Under the pieces are notes generated by a model, which saw only the letters and a list, made by a program, of their open reading frames with translations, did no database searches and had not been told where the DNA came from. A program made the position numbers and the translations under genes. Positions 34,502-42,637 of a stretch of DNA of 64,000 nt are shown in pieces. Origin of the DNA: Candidatus Woesearchaeota archaeon. Its GTDB lineage: Archaea > Nanobdellota > Nanobdellia > Woesearchaeales > UBA10216. The stretch lies in the NCBI GenBank assembly GCA_016192905.1, contig JACPTG010000001.1, positions 289,005 through 353,004 on the forward strand. The letters run 5' to 3'. Position 1 is the first letter of the stretch; the number at the start of each line of letters is the position of its first letter.

Positions 34502-35218
34502 TCACAAATCCAGCCTCCTCTGAGAGCTGTCGTACTTCTCCATGTACCTTGGAGGGCTGATGCTCCTGAACTCATATCCAAACTGGGCGAGAAGCTCTGC
34601 TGCCGAAGGCGAGATTCTTGGAGCGGCAATGACGCCCCTTACTGATGAAACGCCCTTGGTCTGCTTCACCTTTTCAGCGTACCTTCTGAGCTGCTCAACA
34701 GCCTTATGGTCAGCGGCGTAGCGCTTGCACTCCACAACCACAAGAACATTGTTGCGGTCATAGCCGAATACGTCTATGAAGCCGAAACGTGTGTGCTCCT
34801 CCATGCTCAGCGGAGTAAAGCCTGCCTCAATCAGGGAAGGGTTGTTGTAAATCATTACAGACATGTCCTTCTCAGAGCCAACAAGCTGCAGCTTCTGCGA
34901 ATCCTGCATTTCCTGCGAATGGAAAAAATGCAGCCTGCTGATGATAATGGTCATGCACTCCTTCTCATTCCTGCAGTCAAGAACCAGCCTCTGGCCATCC
35001 TCCGCAACCTTGATAGAGGTGTTATCCCTCATATAGTTAATCGGAACGCCGCCGCACGGCTGATGGATAAGGAGTGTTTTGTCTGATTTGATTATTATGA
35101 TACGGTCACCTTCTCCTAGAAAGCTCTCCGCCCTGCCGCTGTATGATACAGTGCAGCACGCTGACATGACAATTACCTTGTTCGAGCCCAGAGCCTGCCT
35201 GACTGCAGACGCGTCCAT
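34502..35218 (-). CDS. nucS: Endonuclease NucS/EndoMS
   Basis: 238 aa from the ATG at 35218 (MDASAVRQALGSNKV). The N-terminal DNA-binding domain has CTVSYSGRAESFLGEGDRIIIIKSD, and the C-terminal RecB-like nuclease has FGFIDVFGYDRNNVLVVVECKR with the D...ExK site. NucS cuts mismatched double-stranded DNA in archaea and actinobacteria, in mutation avoidance. The frame extends to 35260, but the inner ATG matches the family N-terminus better. Confidence 0.93.
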   Translation of the reverse strand: MDASAVRQALGSNKVIVMSACCTVSYSGRAESFLGEGDRIIIIKSDKTLLIHQPCGGVPINYMRDNTSIKVAEDGQRLVLDCRNEKECMTIIISRLHFFHSQEMQDSQKLQLVGSEKDMSVMIYNNPSLIEAGFTPLSMEEHTRFGFIDVFGYDRNNVLVVVECKRYAADHKAVEQLRRYAEKVKQTKGVSSVRGVIAAPRISPSAAELLAQFGYEFRSISPPRYMEKYDSSQRRLDL

Positions 35219-35292
35219 GGCCAGGGAAACCCGGAGGGCGCTTATAACAATTTTGCGCAAAGAATTATAAATATGAAGAAGCCTCCCAAGGC

Positions 35293-35571
35293 GTGGAATT
35301 TTACATGTTAACAGACGTGGTTAAGGCTCCTGACCTAAGCACAATATTCAACGCAATATCACGCCATACCATTTATCTTATGCCCAGACAGGATGCCCTG
35401 ATTGTTATGATGGGTTGGCGAGATGCCTCGGAGGGCTGGAGATACATTGGAACCCCAGCGCCGGTCGGGACCATAGCCCGACACCAAAACGCAATCACTG
35501 GCGACTTTGACCCCTTCGAATCAGACCACTGGGGCCTGTGGCAGCGTGTAAAGCACGAGGCGCTCAACTAA
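35293..35571 (+). CDS. Hypothetical protein
   Basis: 92 aa from a GTG at 35293, or 88 aa from the ATG at 35305. A TTATAAATA box centred near 35269 fits leaderless transcription from about 35293. Trp-rich small alpha/beta protein (MMGWRDASEGWRYIG, DHWGLWQRVKHE); family not recognised. It ends in a 4-bp overlap with convergent pcm. Confidence 0.55.
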   Translation: MEFYMLTDVVKAPDLSTIFNAISRHTIYLMPRQDALIVMMGWRDASEGWRYIGTPAPVGTIARHQNAITGDFDPFESDHWGLWQRVKHEALN

Positions 35572-36218
35572 GGCCCATAGCCATGCCCACCGGTCAAGGG
35601 CACGAACATAAAGTCACCGAGAGTCTCATAACTGAGTTTTCCATCACACTTCCTTACTCTGGTGAGGACCTGGCCAAAAGAAGGGCCGACAGGCGCCACA
35701 AGAATGCCGCCATCCTTAAGCTCCTCAATTAATGGACTGGGAATTTCCCTGCACGCAGCGGAAACAACTATCCTATCATAAGGCGCAGCAGGCCCGTAGC
35801 CCCTGCTTCCATCCCAGTTAATGACCTCCACATTGCTTATTCCAGCGCGCCTAAGATTAGCAGCTGCAAATGCCGCGAGCTCAGGGATGATTTCAGTCGC
35901 ATAAACCCTGCCCTTCTTTCCAACAATCTGCGCGATAACCGCAGCCTGGTAGCCCGAGCCTGCGCCGACCTCAAGGACCTTCATGCCCTTACCGAGCTCA
36001 AGGGCCTGGGTTATAATCATGACAGTTGTAGGCTGAGAAATGGTCTGCCCTGCCGGGATTGGAAGAGGATAATCGCCGTAAGCCTGGCCACGGTAATTGT
36101 CAGGAACAAAAAACTCTCTTGGCACTGACTGAAAGGCCCTGATTACGGCCTTCCCGGTTACAAGGCCTGAAGACTTCCAATAGTCAAGGATGTGCCTCTT
36201 CTGCGATTCGTAATACAT
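35568..36218 (-). CDS. pcm: Protein-L-isoaspartate O-methyltransferase
   Basis: 216 aa, standard length. The PIMT-specific block PIPAGQTISQPTTVMIITQAL is followed by SAM motif I (VLEVGAGSGYQAAV) and motif IV/post-motifs (DRIVVSAACREIPSPLIEELKDGGILVAPVG). It repairs isoaspartyl residues in aged proteins using S-adenosylmethionine. Confidence 0.95.
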   Translation of the reverse strand: MYYESQKRHILDYWKSSGLVTGKAVIRAFQSVPREFFVPDNYRGQAYGDYPLPIPAGQTISQPTTVMIITQALELGKGMKVLEVGAGSGYQAAVIAQIVGKKGRVYATEIIPELAAFAAANLRRAGISNVEVINWDGSRGYGPAAPYDRIVVSAACREIPSPLIEELKDGGILVAPVGPSFGQVLTRVRKCDGKLSYETLGDFMFVPLTGGHGYGP

Positions 36219-36344
36219 GGAAATAGAATAACGAAAAACCTTATTAATTTTGGCATTAAACTACTGCACGTTTAGGCCCGGTATTTGAGTCTGCGGGCAA
36301 CCAACCGAAAAGCTCATATATGTACTGTATCTAAAAAGCCACAT

Positions 36345-36920
36345 ATGTATCTAAAAAGAAACAATGAATTGGGGATTCTGGGGTTGTACCTTGGAAACTA
36401 CGCCAGGCAGCTCTATCTCAGAGAAATAAGCAGGCTGGCCGGGATTCCCCTCAAAAATACCCAAAATGCCGCACACGGCCTTGAAAAGAGCGCCATCTTA
36501 AAAAGCAGCCGCAAAGGAAAGAACAAGTATTTCAGCCTTAACCTAGACAACATTCAAACAAGGCTGTATTTACTTCAGTCAGAAATTTACAAGACACTCC
36601 TGTTCTTGGAGAAATATCCACGGCTGAAGACTTTCCTTAAGGATGTGCCCAAGGTTACAATTGTTGCCTTTGGCAGTTTTGCCAGATTCGCCGCAGGCAA
36701 AGACTCTGATTTAGACCTGCTAATAGTATCAGGAGCTGATGAGAAACTGCCATTTCACCTGGCACCCTATAAAATTCATGAAATCAGAATGCCTGAAAAG
36801 TCTTTTATCAGAGCTGTGGAAAAGCAGGAAACCCTAATCAAAGAAATAGAGGAAAATCACGTCATACTGAACAATCATTCATTATATGTGAATATGATGT
36901 GGGAACAATATGGAAAATAA
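36345..36920 (+). CDS. Winged-helix/MNT nucleotidyltransferase, second HEPN/MNT pair
   Basis: 191 aa from the ATG at 36345 (MYLKRNNELGILGLYLGN). A winged helix (YLREISRLAGIPLKNTQNAAHGL) precedes a nucleotidyltransferase core with FGSFARFAAGKDSDLDLLIV, where Phe replaces Gly after the Arg of the GSxxRG motif. It pairs with the HEPN gene overlapping its 3' end by 11 bp. A duplicated ACATATGTATCTAAAAAG-like unit lies at the start region. Confidence 0.8.
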   Translation: MYLKRNNELGILGLYLGNYARQLYLREISRLAGIPLKNTQNAAHGLEKSAILKSSRKGKNKYFSLNLDNIQTRLYLLQSEIYKTLLFLEKYPRLKTFLKDVPKVTIVAFGSFARFAAGKDSDLDLLIVSGADEKLPFHLAPYKIHEIRMPEKSFIRAVEKQETLIKEIEENHVILNNHSLYVNMMWEQYGK

Positions 36921-37490
36921 GAAACTCGGGTGGTGCTTTCGGCTGAAAGACGGCCTACGATTTATGGAGCCCAATGAAAGGCTTGCAAAATCGTACCTCG
37001 AAGAAGCCAAGTCATCATTGGAGAGGGCTGAGAAGAATTTCAAGGATGGAGACCTATTATGGGCCACTGTCGTAATTTATTACGCAGAATATAGAGAATT
37101 GCGCTGATTAGTGGATGGATATGCGCAATTCTAATCTCGTAAATTGCATGCAAATTTTGCACCAATTAACGCAATTTACGATATTATTCGCTATATTCCT
37201 TCCTTCAGAGGGCGGGCATCAAATGTGAGAACCATTTTTGCTCCATTCTTGCAACAGAATTCATTTTAGGAGATGACAAAACAGAAATCATTAATCGCCA
37301 TAAGGACAAGAGAATTGACGCGCAATACTACATGAAAACCGACAAAGCAGAAGAGGTCGGCAAGATGCTGCAGGAGGCCAAAGAGTTTGTTTCCATATTT
37401 GATGAGATTGCATCAAAGCTGAATGAAAGGACCATTGCCCTGTACAGGGAAAACCTGGAAAAGGCTGTTGATCGAACCCTGCGGCGCTAA
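36910..37490 (+). pseudogene. HEPN gene interrupted by a 94-bp double-hairpin element
   Basis: The 5' part (MENKKLGWCFRLKDGLRF...LLWATVVIYYAEY) is the start of a HEPN domain and ends at 37089. After the element, the correct frame resumes at about 37184 (YSLYSFLQRAGIKCENHFCS..., ending AVDRTLRR) and reads to the TAA at 37488-37490. Removing the insert restores one HEPN protein of about 160 codons in frame. The intact MNT partner remains. The host frame now stops inside the insert at 37105-37107. Confidence 0.88.
37090..37183. mobile_element. 94-bp double-hairpin element, copy 2, inserted in HEPN gene
   Basis: Same two stems as copy 1 (AGAATTGCGC/GCGCAATTCT and CGTAAATTGC/GCAATTTACG). The reconstructed empty site GCAGAATATTATTCGC keeps the HEPN frame. 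The junctions fit either a 4-bp ATAT target duplication or insertion without duplication, the latter as in IS200/IS605-type transposition whose ends are also hairpins. Confidence 0.8.
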
Positions 37491-38461
37491 TGCCCGGTGC
37501 CCCGCCGGAGAACAACAATCCTCTTCGAAAGCGACTTATGGCTATAATGGAGAAACTCGCATTCTACCTTAAGGCCTGCACGCCTCGCAAGCTGACGGAG
37601 CCTGACATTCTGAGGGAAGGCGAGGACAGCCCTTTTCCGGAGAATTCCTGGAAGAAGCCCAAGAAACCCTGCGTACGAGCCCCCCTTTAACTGAGAATTC
37701 CTCCCATACGGCAGGTCGGAAACAATGTAATCATATTTTCGCCTGACTGCAAAAGCGCTGTCGGCGAAGAGCCGATACCCCTTAACTCCATAATGGTCCA
37801 GGTTGGCCTTGCACTTATCAAGCTCACGGCCGCTTATATCATACCCAACAACGCCGAAACCCATAAGCCCTGCCTCAATAAGGATGCCGCCAGTGCCGCA
37901 GAACGGGTCGCAGACAGAGCCTTTAGAACCTCCTGACAGGTTAACCATCACCCTGGCAAGCACCGGATGCATGGATGACGGGCTGAACCCAGGCCTGAGA
38001 GCTGGCCTGCGGGCCTCAAAGTCATTGTGAACCTCTGATAGGAGCAGGCAGCAGAAAGCCTGATTCCGGGTAATGAAGATTTCAACCAACGAGTCAGGAT
38101 TCTCAAGATTAACCACAGGACGCCTCAGCCTGCGCCACACAAACCCCGCAAGCTCCTTCTCTGAGTATTTCAAGGCTCTGGCTGAATGGTTCCTAAGCCT
38201 GACAGCAAAGCTTTTCCCGCAAACCCTCTGCCACGGATATTTTTTCATACTTTGAGCGATACCTGACGGCCGGCAACTGAACAGCAGCCTGAAAACCCGC
38301 CTTGTCAGCGCAAGCCTCCATGATTTTGCCAGGAAACCCGAGACGAATCTGCCTGTCATGAGCCTGCCAGCAAGGCCATAATTTTTCAGCCCTGCAACAG
38401 ACGCGGCTTCAGCGGCAGCCAGCTTCAGATTCTCCGAGGAAAGCAGCAGCAGGAGCCTCAT
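37487..38461 (-). CDS. tRNA guanine-N2 methyltransferase-type protein (Trm11/Trm-G10 branch)
   Basis: 324 aa from the ATG at 38461. The N-terminal half is a degenerate THUMP-type RNA-binding region; the C-terminal half is a Rossmann methyltransferase with VCDPFCGTGGILIEAGLMG and the SDLPYG catalytic motif. This combination makes m2G or m2,2G at tRNA position 10 in archaea. Its 3' end overlaps the HEPN remnant by 4 bp. Confidence 0.85.
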   Translation of the reverse strand: MRLLLLLSSENLKLAAAEAASVAGLKNYGLAGRLMTGRFVSGFLAKSWRLALTRRVFRLLFSCRPSGIAQSMKKYPWQRVCGKSFAVRLRNHSARALKYSEKELAGFVWRRLRRPVVNLENPDSLVEIFITRNQAFCCLLLSEVHNDFEARRPALRPGFSPSSMHPVLARVMVNLSGGSKGSVCDPFCGTGGILIEAGLMGFGVVGYDISGRELDKCKANLDHYGVKGYRLFADSAFAVRRKYDYIVSDLPYGRNSQLKGGSYAGFLGLLPGILRKRAVLAFPQNVRLRQLARRAGLKVECEFLHYSHKSLSKRIVVLRRGTGH

Positions 38462-38594
38462 AGCCAACCACGGGAAATGCCGGGATATAAGCGTTTGCAT
38501 CCCTACATGAATTTGCGCAGAATGTTATACCCAAGTTAAGGATGCCCTGCTTTTGTTTATTTCTAACTAACGAAACAAAAAAACAGGGAAGGAA

Positions 38595-38741
38595 TCAGGC
38601 CTTCCCGAGAATCCTGAACATCTTTGTCCCGCACTTCGGACAAACACCCTTCATGGCCTTCATCTTATTCTTCATAACAGTCTCCTTGGCATCCTTCATT
38701 TCCATGTTTTTCTTGCACTTCATGCACCTGGCTTCAACCAT
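38595..38741 (-). CDS. DUF5679 zinc-ribbon mini-protein
   Basis: 48 aa starting MVEARCMKCKKNMEMKDAKE and ending GVCPKCGTKMFRILGKA. Two CxxC knuckles form a small zinc ribbon; the sequence matches my memory of DUF5679, a mini-protein common in uncultivated archaea and some bacteria. A GGTGG ribosome binding site lies 5-9 bases before the ATG. Function unknown. Confidence 0.85.
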   Translation of the reverse strand: MVEARCMKCKKNMEMKDAKETVMKNKMKAMKGVCPKCGTKMFRILGKA

Positions 38742-38874
38742 ACTTCCACCTCAAAACTTTTTCAACCTTAAAATGCAAATCAAAATTAGCCCATCGTATA
38801 TATAAATGTTTGGGTGAATTTGTCAGAATTGCCAAAAGAAAACATATTTAACCACCACCCCTGCCCGCAAATCC

Positions 38875-39174
38875 ATGGGAAGGAAGCCGGGCAGCAGGAT
38901 AAGGCAGAATATCGTCGAGATACTATACCAGATAAAACAGGGCTACGGGTATGAAATATACAAGATATACAGGAAGGCCTTCCCAAAGGCAAGCATGCGC
39001 TCAATCTACTACCACCTGAGGAAGGGCACGCAGACCAAGGAGTTCAAGGTCCAGGCTGTAGAGAAATCCAGAGGCGAATACAGCTGGGGAGGCGAGGCTG
39101 AAAAAACAATATACGCGCTGGGCGAGAACGCGGCTCCAAGAGGCGATGAAAAGCTGAGCGGGATAATCAAATGA
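38875..39174 (+). CDS. PadR-like winged-helix protein
   Basis: 99 aa. Winged helix with IVEILYQIKQGYGYEIYKIYRKAFPKASMRSIYYHLRKG, the recognition helix placed as in PadR, and a short wing (EYSWGGEAEKTIYALG). It lacks a ligand or dimerisation domain of normal size. A TATA-like ATATTTAACC lies about 25-30 bp upstream. The target is unknown. Confidence 0.78.
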   Translation: MGRKPGSRIRQNIVEILYQIKQGYGYEIYKIYRKAFPKASMRSIYYHLRKGTQTKEFKVQAVEKSRGEYSWGGEAEKTIYALGENAAPRGDEKLSGIIK

Positions 39175-39781
39175 TTGCCCGAATATCGGCGATTGTTGAA
39201 ATAATGTGATCAGGCCCTGCCTGCCTCAGCAAAGCCTCGGAATTATAACCTGAAAGGACAGCTGCGGTGAGAACCCCTGCGTGCCTTCCAGCCTCAATAT
39301 CATGGACTGTGTCACCCACAAAAAGCGTCTCCGCTGGCCTGAAGCCAAGCTTCCTCAACATGGGAATGATGACCTCCCGCTTGTCATAGGCGCCTGCAAA
39401 AATCCCTGCGAAATAATCCCTGCCTGGAAAGTATGAGGCCACCTCGCGATGCAGGAACCTCTCCGGATGGCTTGAAAGAACAGCCATGCCAAAACCCCTT
39501 GCCTGCAGGTAATCCAGTGTTTCCAAAACGCCGGGAAAAGGCCTTGGAAAGCCACGCTTCTCCCAGACCTTATGGAATTTGCTGTCCCACTCCTCCTTGG
39601 TAATGTTCAGAAACCTGTTGACCTGAATCATGTAGGGCAGCGTATAATGCGAAAGGAACTCCTGCCGTTCCACCCTCGGGATGCCATGCTCCTCAAAAAT
39701 CTCCATGGTCACCTCATACAGTATGCCGAAGTCATCGCTAATAGTGCCGCTCCAGTCGAAAATGACGTTCCTTGCAGCCAT
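39167..39781 (-). CDS. HAD-superfamily hydrolase
   Basis: 204 aa from the ATG at 39781 (MAARNVIFDWSGTISDD). The nucleophile motif is DWSGT, with Trp in place of the second Asp of DxDGT, so the acid/base Asp may differ from classic phosphatases. Motif II (VLSSHPERF) and motif IV (FVGDTVHDIEAG) are present, with a phosphoglycolate-phosphatase-like cap. It lies directly downstream of the S2P protease gene; they share a short junction. Confidence 0.85.
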   Translation of the reverse strand: MAARNVIFDWSGTISDDFGILYEVTMEIFEEHGIPRVERQEFLSHYTLPYMIQVNRFLNITKEEWDSKFHKVWEKRGFPRPFPGVLETLDYLQARGFGMAVLSSHPERFLHREVASYFPGRDYFAGIFAGAYDKREVIIPMLRKLGFRPAETLFVGDTVHDIEAGRHAGVLTAAVLSGYNSEALLRQAGPDHIISTIADIRAII

Positions 39782-39782
39782 G

Positions 39783-40952
39783 TCACGCACCGAAAAACAT
39801 CCTGAAGGTCTCCCTGAATATTGGCGTCATAAGCAGGAAAATGAAGATGAGGAAAACAACCGAGAGCCTAGCCCATATGACCTTCCCCAGCTCCTCGCCG
39901 AAGAAATGGCTCAAAGGCAAGGCAACCATCCTTCCGCCGTCAATCGGGCCGATGGGAAGAAGATTAGCGGTGCCAATGCCCAGGCTGAGGATGAAAACAA
40001 GCTGAAGAAGCTCAAAAAGCGACATGAAAGCCCTGAACCCAAAAGAGCCATCCTCGGAAAAACGGTTGTTAATGCCCAAAACGCCCATGTAAGGCTTAGA
40101 CCTGCTGGCCGGATTCTCAGCCAAGGCAAACGTCACTGAACTTGCGGCGTTGGCGACTGTCAACTGGTCACCTGGCTTTAATGCCGAAAGAACCCTAACC
40201 AGGTCATTGGTATCCTGCACTTCCACCCCATTGAATGAACTATAGACAACGCCCTGCTCCAAACCAGAGGACTCGGCAGGGCTGCCAGGGGAGAAATCAT
40301 CGAATGAAACACCCGCCGGCGTGTAATATGACAGCAAGGCAGGGGCCAGGGCAAAGTTAACCAGTGCGAAGCAGAGCGCGGCCAGGAGGAAATTGAAGAA
40401 AGGCCCTGCAGCGAATATAGAATACTTCACAATATCCCTCTTTTTCGCCAGCACCTTCTCATCAGGCTCAACAAAGGCGCCGAAAAACGGCCCAAGGACA
40501 AAAGGCCCAGTGCTCTTTATAGGAACCCTATGCGCCCTCGCCACAACGCCGTGGCCGAACTCATGAACAACAGCAACAAGGAAAATGCCTATGATGCCAA
40601 ACCAGAAAGGAATGAAAAAGGAAGTTCCAGGAATCTTCACCCCGGGAATTACCGGGCTGATCTGCGCAGGAGCGTCAGGAACGAAAATAAGCGCGTAAAG
40701 CCCATAGAAAATAAAGCCAACCACAACCGCCATGCCAAGGAAGCCGAAGATTATCCCTGTGTAACCCAACGACTTCACAAACCTTGGAAACCTCAAGGCG
40801 ATGGCATCCATAAGCCCGATGCCCAGCCTGGACTTGTACATGGCAAACACGCCCATATGAATCTCAAGCCTCTTCCTGTTAAGGAAAACCAACAGAAAGA
40901 CTGCCAAGTAGAAGAGAATAATCCACTTGTAAGCGAGAAGCGACTCAAGCAT
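39783..40952 (-). CDS. Site-2-type intramembrane metalloprotease with PDZ domain
   Basis: 389 aa. Several membrane segments with the zinc motif HEFGH (130-134) inside a helix, an internal PDZ-like domain (SPAESSGLEQGVVYSSFNGVEVQD) and the second site NLLPIGPIDGGRM. S2P proteases cut transmembrane regulators in the bilayer. It is in a ribosomal/translation operon with L40e and aIF5A, perhaps only for co-expression. Confidence 0.92.
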   Translation of the reverse strand: MLESLLAYKWIILFYLAVFLLVFLNRKRLEIHMGVFAMYKSRLGIGLMDAIALRFPRFVKSLGYTGIIFGFLGMAVVVGFIFYGLYALIFVPDAPAQISPVIPGVKIPGTSFFIPFWFGIIGIFLVAVVHEFGHGVVARAHRVPIKSTGPFVLGPFFGAFVEPDEKVLAKKRDIVKYSIFAAGPFFNFLLAALCFALVNFALAPALLSYYTPAGVSFDDFSPGSPAESSGLEQGVVYSSFNGVEVQDTNDLVRVLSALKPGDQLTVANAASSVTFALAENPASRSKPYMGVLGINNRFSEDGSFGFRAFMSLFELLQLVFILSLGIGTANLLPIGPIDGGRMVALPLSHFFGEELGKVIWARLSVVFLIFIFLLMTPIFRETFRMFFGA

Positions 40953-40958
40953 CAGAAG

Positions 40959-41120
40959 CTACTTTCTCCTCACCGGCCTCAGGGCCTTGGCGCCGCACTT
41001 CCTGCAGCTAACCTTTCCCTGCACAACCTTAAGATTCGGGGCGCGAAGCTTGGACTTGCACTTCCTGCACACAAAAATATTCCTGAAAAGCCTGGCCTCG
41101 GCCTCTGGAAACTTTACCAT
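40959..41120 (-). CDS. rpl40e: Ribosomal protein L40e
   Basis: 53 aa starting MVKFPEAEARLFRNIFVCRK. Two CxxC pairs (CRKC...CRKC) in a basic zinc-ribbon ending LRPVRRK, matching archaeal L40e, a large-subunit protein. It starts at the base next to the aIF5A stop codon and is followed by the S2P gene 6 bp later. Confidence 0.93.
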   Translation of the reverse strand: MVKFPEAEARLFRNIFVCRKCKSKLRAPNLKVVQGKVSCRKCGAKALRPVRRK

Positions 41121-41519
41121 TTACTCGCCACCCTTAACCTGCTTCATAATCTTGTACTCCATGACATGCCAGTACAGGACAGATGAGCCTGCAACTATAG
41201 AATCCCTCATCTCCTCAGGGACAGCCAGGTCAAACGTCTCATAAGTCTCCATATCCATCACATTAGCCATATTCCCTGCCACTGAAAGCACCTGTGCTGT
41301 CTTCTTGTCAATGATAGGAACCTCAATGTTATCGTGCGCAGGAAGAACAATGACCCTCTTGCGCTCATCAACAATGCCAACGCCCTCAATCCTCATCTTC
41401 GCATGGCCATGCTTGCCAGGCCGTGAAATCTGGATGCTCACAATCCTGCACGGAGCGCCATCCATGTTAAGGTAAGAGCCCTCCTTTAAGGAGTTGGCAC
41501 CCACAGTCTTCGTCGTCAT
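41121..41519 (-). CDS. eif5A: Translation initiation factor 5A
   Basis: 132 aa. N-terminal SH3-like domain with the loop SRPGKHGHAK carrying the modifiable Lys (K36), then an OB domain. aIF5A carries hypusine or deoxyhypusine and helps ribosomes through difficult peptide bonds. First gene of an operon with L40e, S2P and a HAD hydrolase. Confidence 0.97.
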   Translation of the reverse strand: MTTKTVGANSLKEGSYLNMDGAPCRIVSIQISRPGKHGHAKMRIEGVGIVDERKRVIVLPAHDNIEVPIIDKKTAQVLSVAGNMANVMDMETYETFDLAVPEEMRDSIVAGSSVLYWHVMEYKIMKQVKGGE

Positions 41520-41591
41520 CCAACACCAAAGAAAAGGGGCGGCTATTTAAAGGTTGCGGATGAGGTTTTGAAATGGAATTTGCACCCATAA

Positions 41592-42104
41592 TCAAGGAAG
41601 AAGCTTTTCCATTGCCATGCACCTGTAGGTAACCTCAGACCCTATATTGTGGCGAATACAGCCCGGGCTGGCAACCCATCCATTTTTCTCATAAAAAACC
41701 TGAGAAGGCGAACCAAGAAAAGTCTCCAGACGCACAGCCTGAACTCCATGCCTCATTGCGGCATCCTCAAGCCTTTGCAAAATATTTGAGCCCACTCCTC
41801 CCCGCTGGAACTCAGGAGAAACATAAAGCATTCTGACCTGCCACAGCTCCTCTGGAACAATCATCCCTGAGCCAATTAACTCCTCACCCTCCCTGGCGAT
41901 TACTAGGAAGCTACCGCGTGAAAGCTCAACAATTCTCTCAGGCGGCCACCAGGACGCGATAAATTCACGTTCATGGGCTGAATAATTCCCAAGGTCCATT
42001 GCACCTATAGCCGAATGCACAACACCTGATATTGCCTCAGCCAGCTGCGCATCCAATGGACTCCTGTTCCCTGCAATGTTATCAATGGCTTCGTACGTTA
42101 CCAT
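41592..42104 (-). CDS. GNAT-family N-acetyltransferase
   Basis: 170 aa. The acetyl-CoA-binding signature is RMLYVSPEFQRGGVGSNILQRLEDAA, with Arg/Gln-x-x-Gly-x-Gly; the C-terminal VFYEKNGW is also typical. The substrate is unknown. It stands alone, with an AT-rich promoter in the 42110-42180 gap. Confidence 0.87.
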   Translation of the reverse strand: MVTYEAIDNIAGNRSPLDAQLAEAISGVVHSAIGAMDLGNYSAHEREFIASWWPPERIVELSRGSFLVIAREGEELIGSGMIVPEELWQVRMLYVSPEFQRGGVGSNILQRLEDAAMRHGVQAVRLETFLGSPSQVFYEKNGWVASPGCIRHNIGSEVTYRCMAMEKLLP

Positions 42105-42207
42105 AGCCGCAGGCTTTAATGACTGATTTTTAAATTATAGCAGATCGCGCTAATTTGTTGACGTATGGCATGCCAAAATTTTTAAGGCAGCAGAAATTAC
42201 CCAATGG

Positions 42208-42579
42208 ATGACAAGAAAAAGTCTGGAAGAAAAATTGGCTGATGCAGATTTCCTGTCACGCTGGCTGAACGGGGTAACCGAGGAGCTGCCACTGCCTGCG
42301 CCGTCGGTTGAACTTGTAAGAGTTGTGGGCGGCCAAAGCACGAAGCTGTTCAGGGGAGGCCCGCTTCTTGTTGCAGCAAGGCCAGGAAACTTATACACAT
42401 TCAGGCGGACGAAACCTACAAGCCCTGACATCAACACATTTGAATACAGCGCACGAACCAAAGGAAGGTGGGAGCCTTATGCACACCGTACGGCATATGC
42501 GCAAATCAAAGAGGCAGGCGCCGAAGCTTACCTCAGGATAAAAAAGGTAACTACCAGGCAGACAGAGCATAATGTGTAG
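42208..42579 (+). CDS. Hypothetical protein
   Basis: 123 aa, basic, with a central beta segment (SVELVRVVGGQSTKLFRGGPLLVAARPG) and a C-terminal helix (AYAQIKEAGAEAYLRIKKV). A TTTTTAAGG box about 25 bp upstream fits a leaderless start; the overlapping ATG at 42204 gives only a 12-codon frame. Family not recognised. Confidence 0.55.
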   Translation: MTRKSLEEKLADADFLSRWLNGVTEELPLPAPSVELVRVVGGQSTKLFRGGPLLVAARPGNLYTFRRTKPTSPDINTFEYSARTKGRWEPYAHRTAYAQIKEAGAEAYLRIKKVTTRQTEHNV

Positions 42580-42637
42580 GTTCCTTATAGCAATTTTTTG
42601 AAAATACATTTAAATAGACTGCAATCCAGGGACACTT

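Noticed and set aside
42130-42180. GCGCTAATTTGTTGACGTATGG resembling one arm of the double-hairpin element
   Set aside because: Stem is not closed and the second hairpin is absent; could be chance or a very old remnant.
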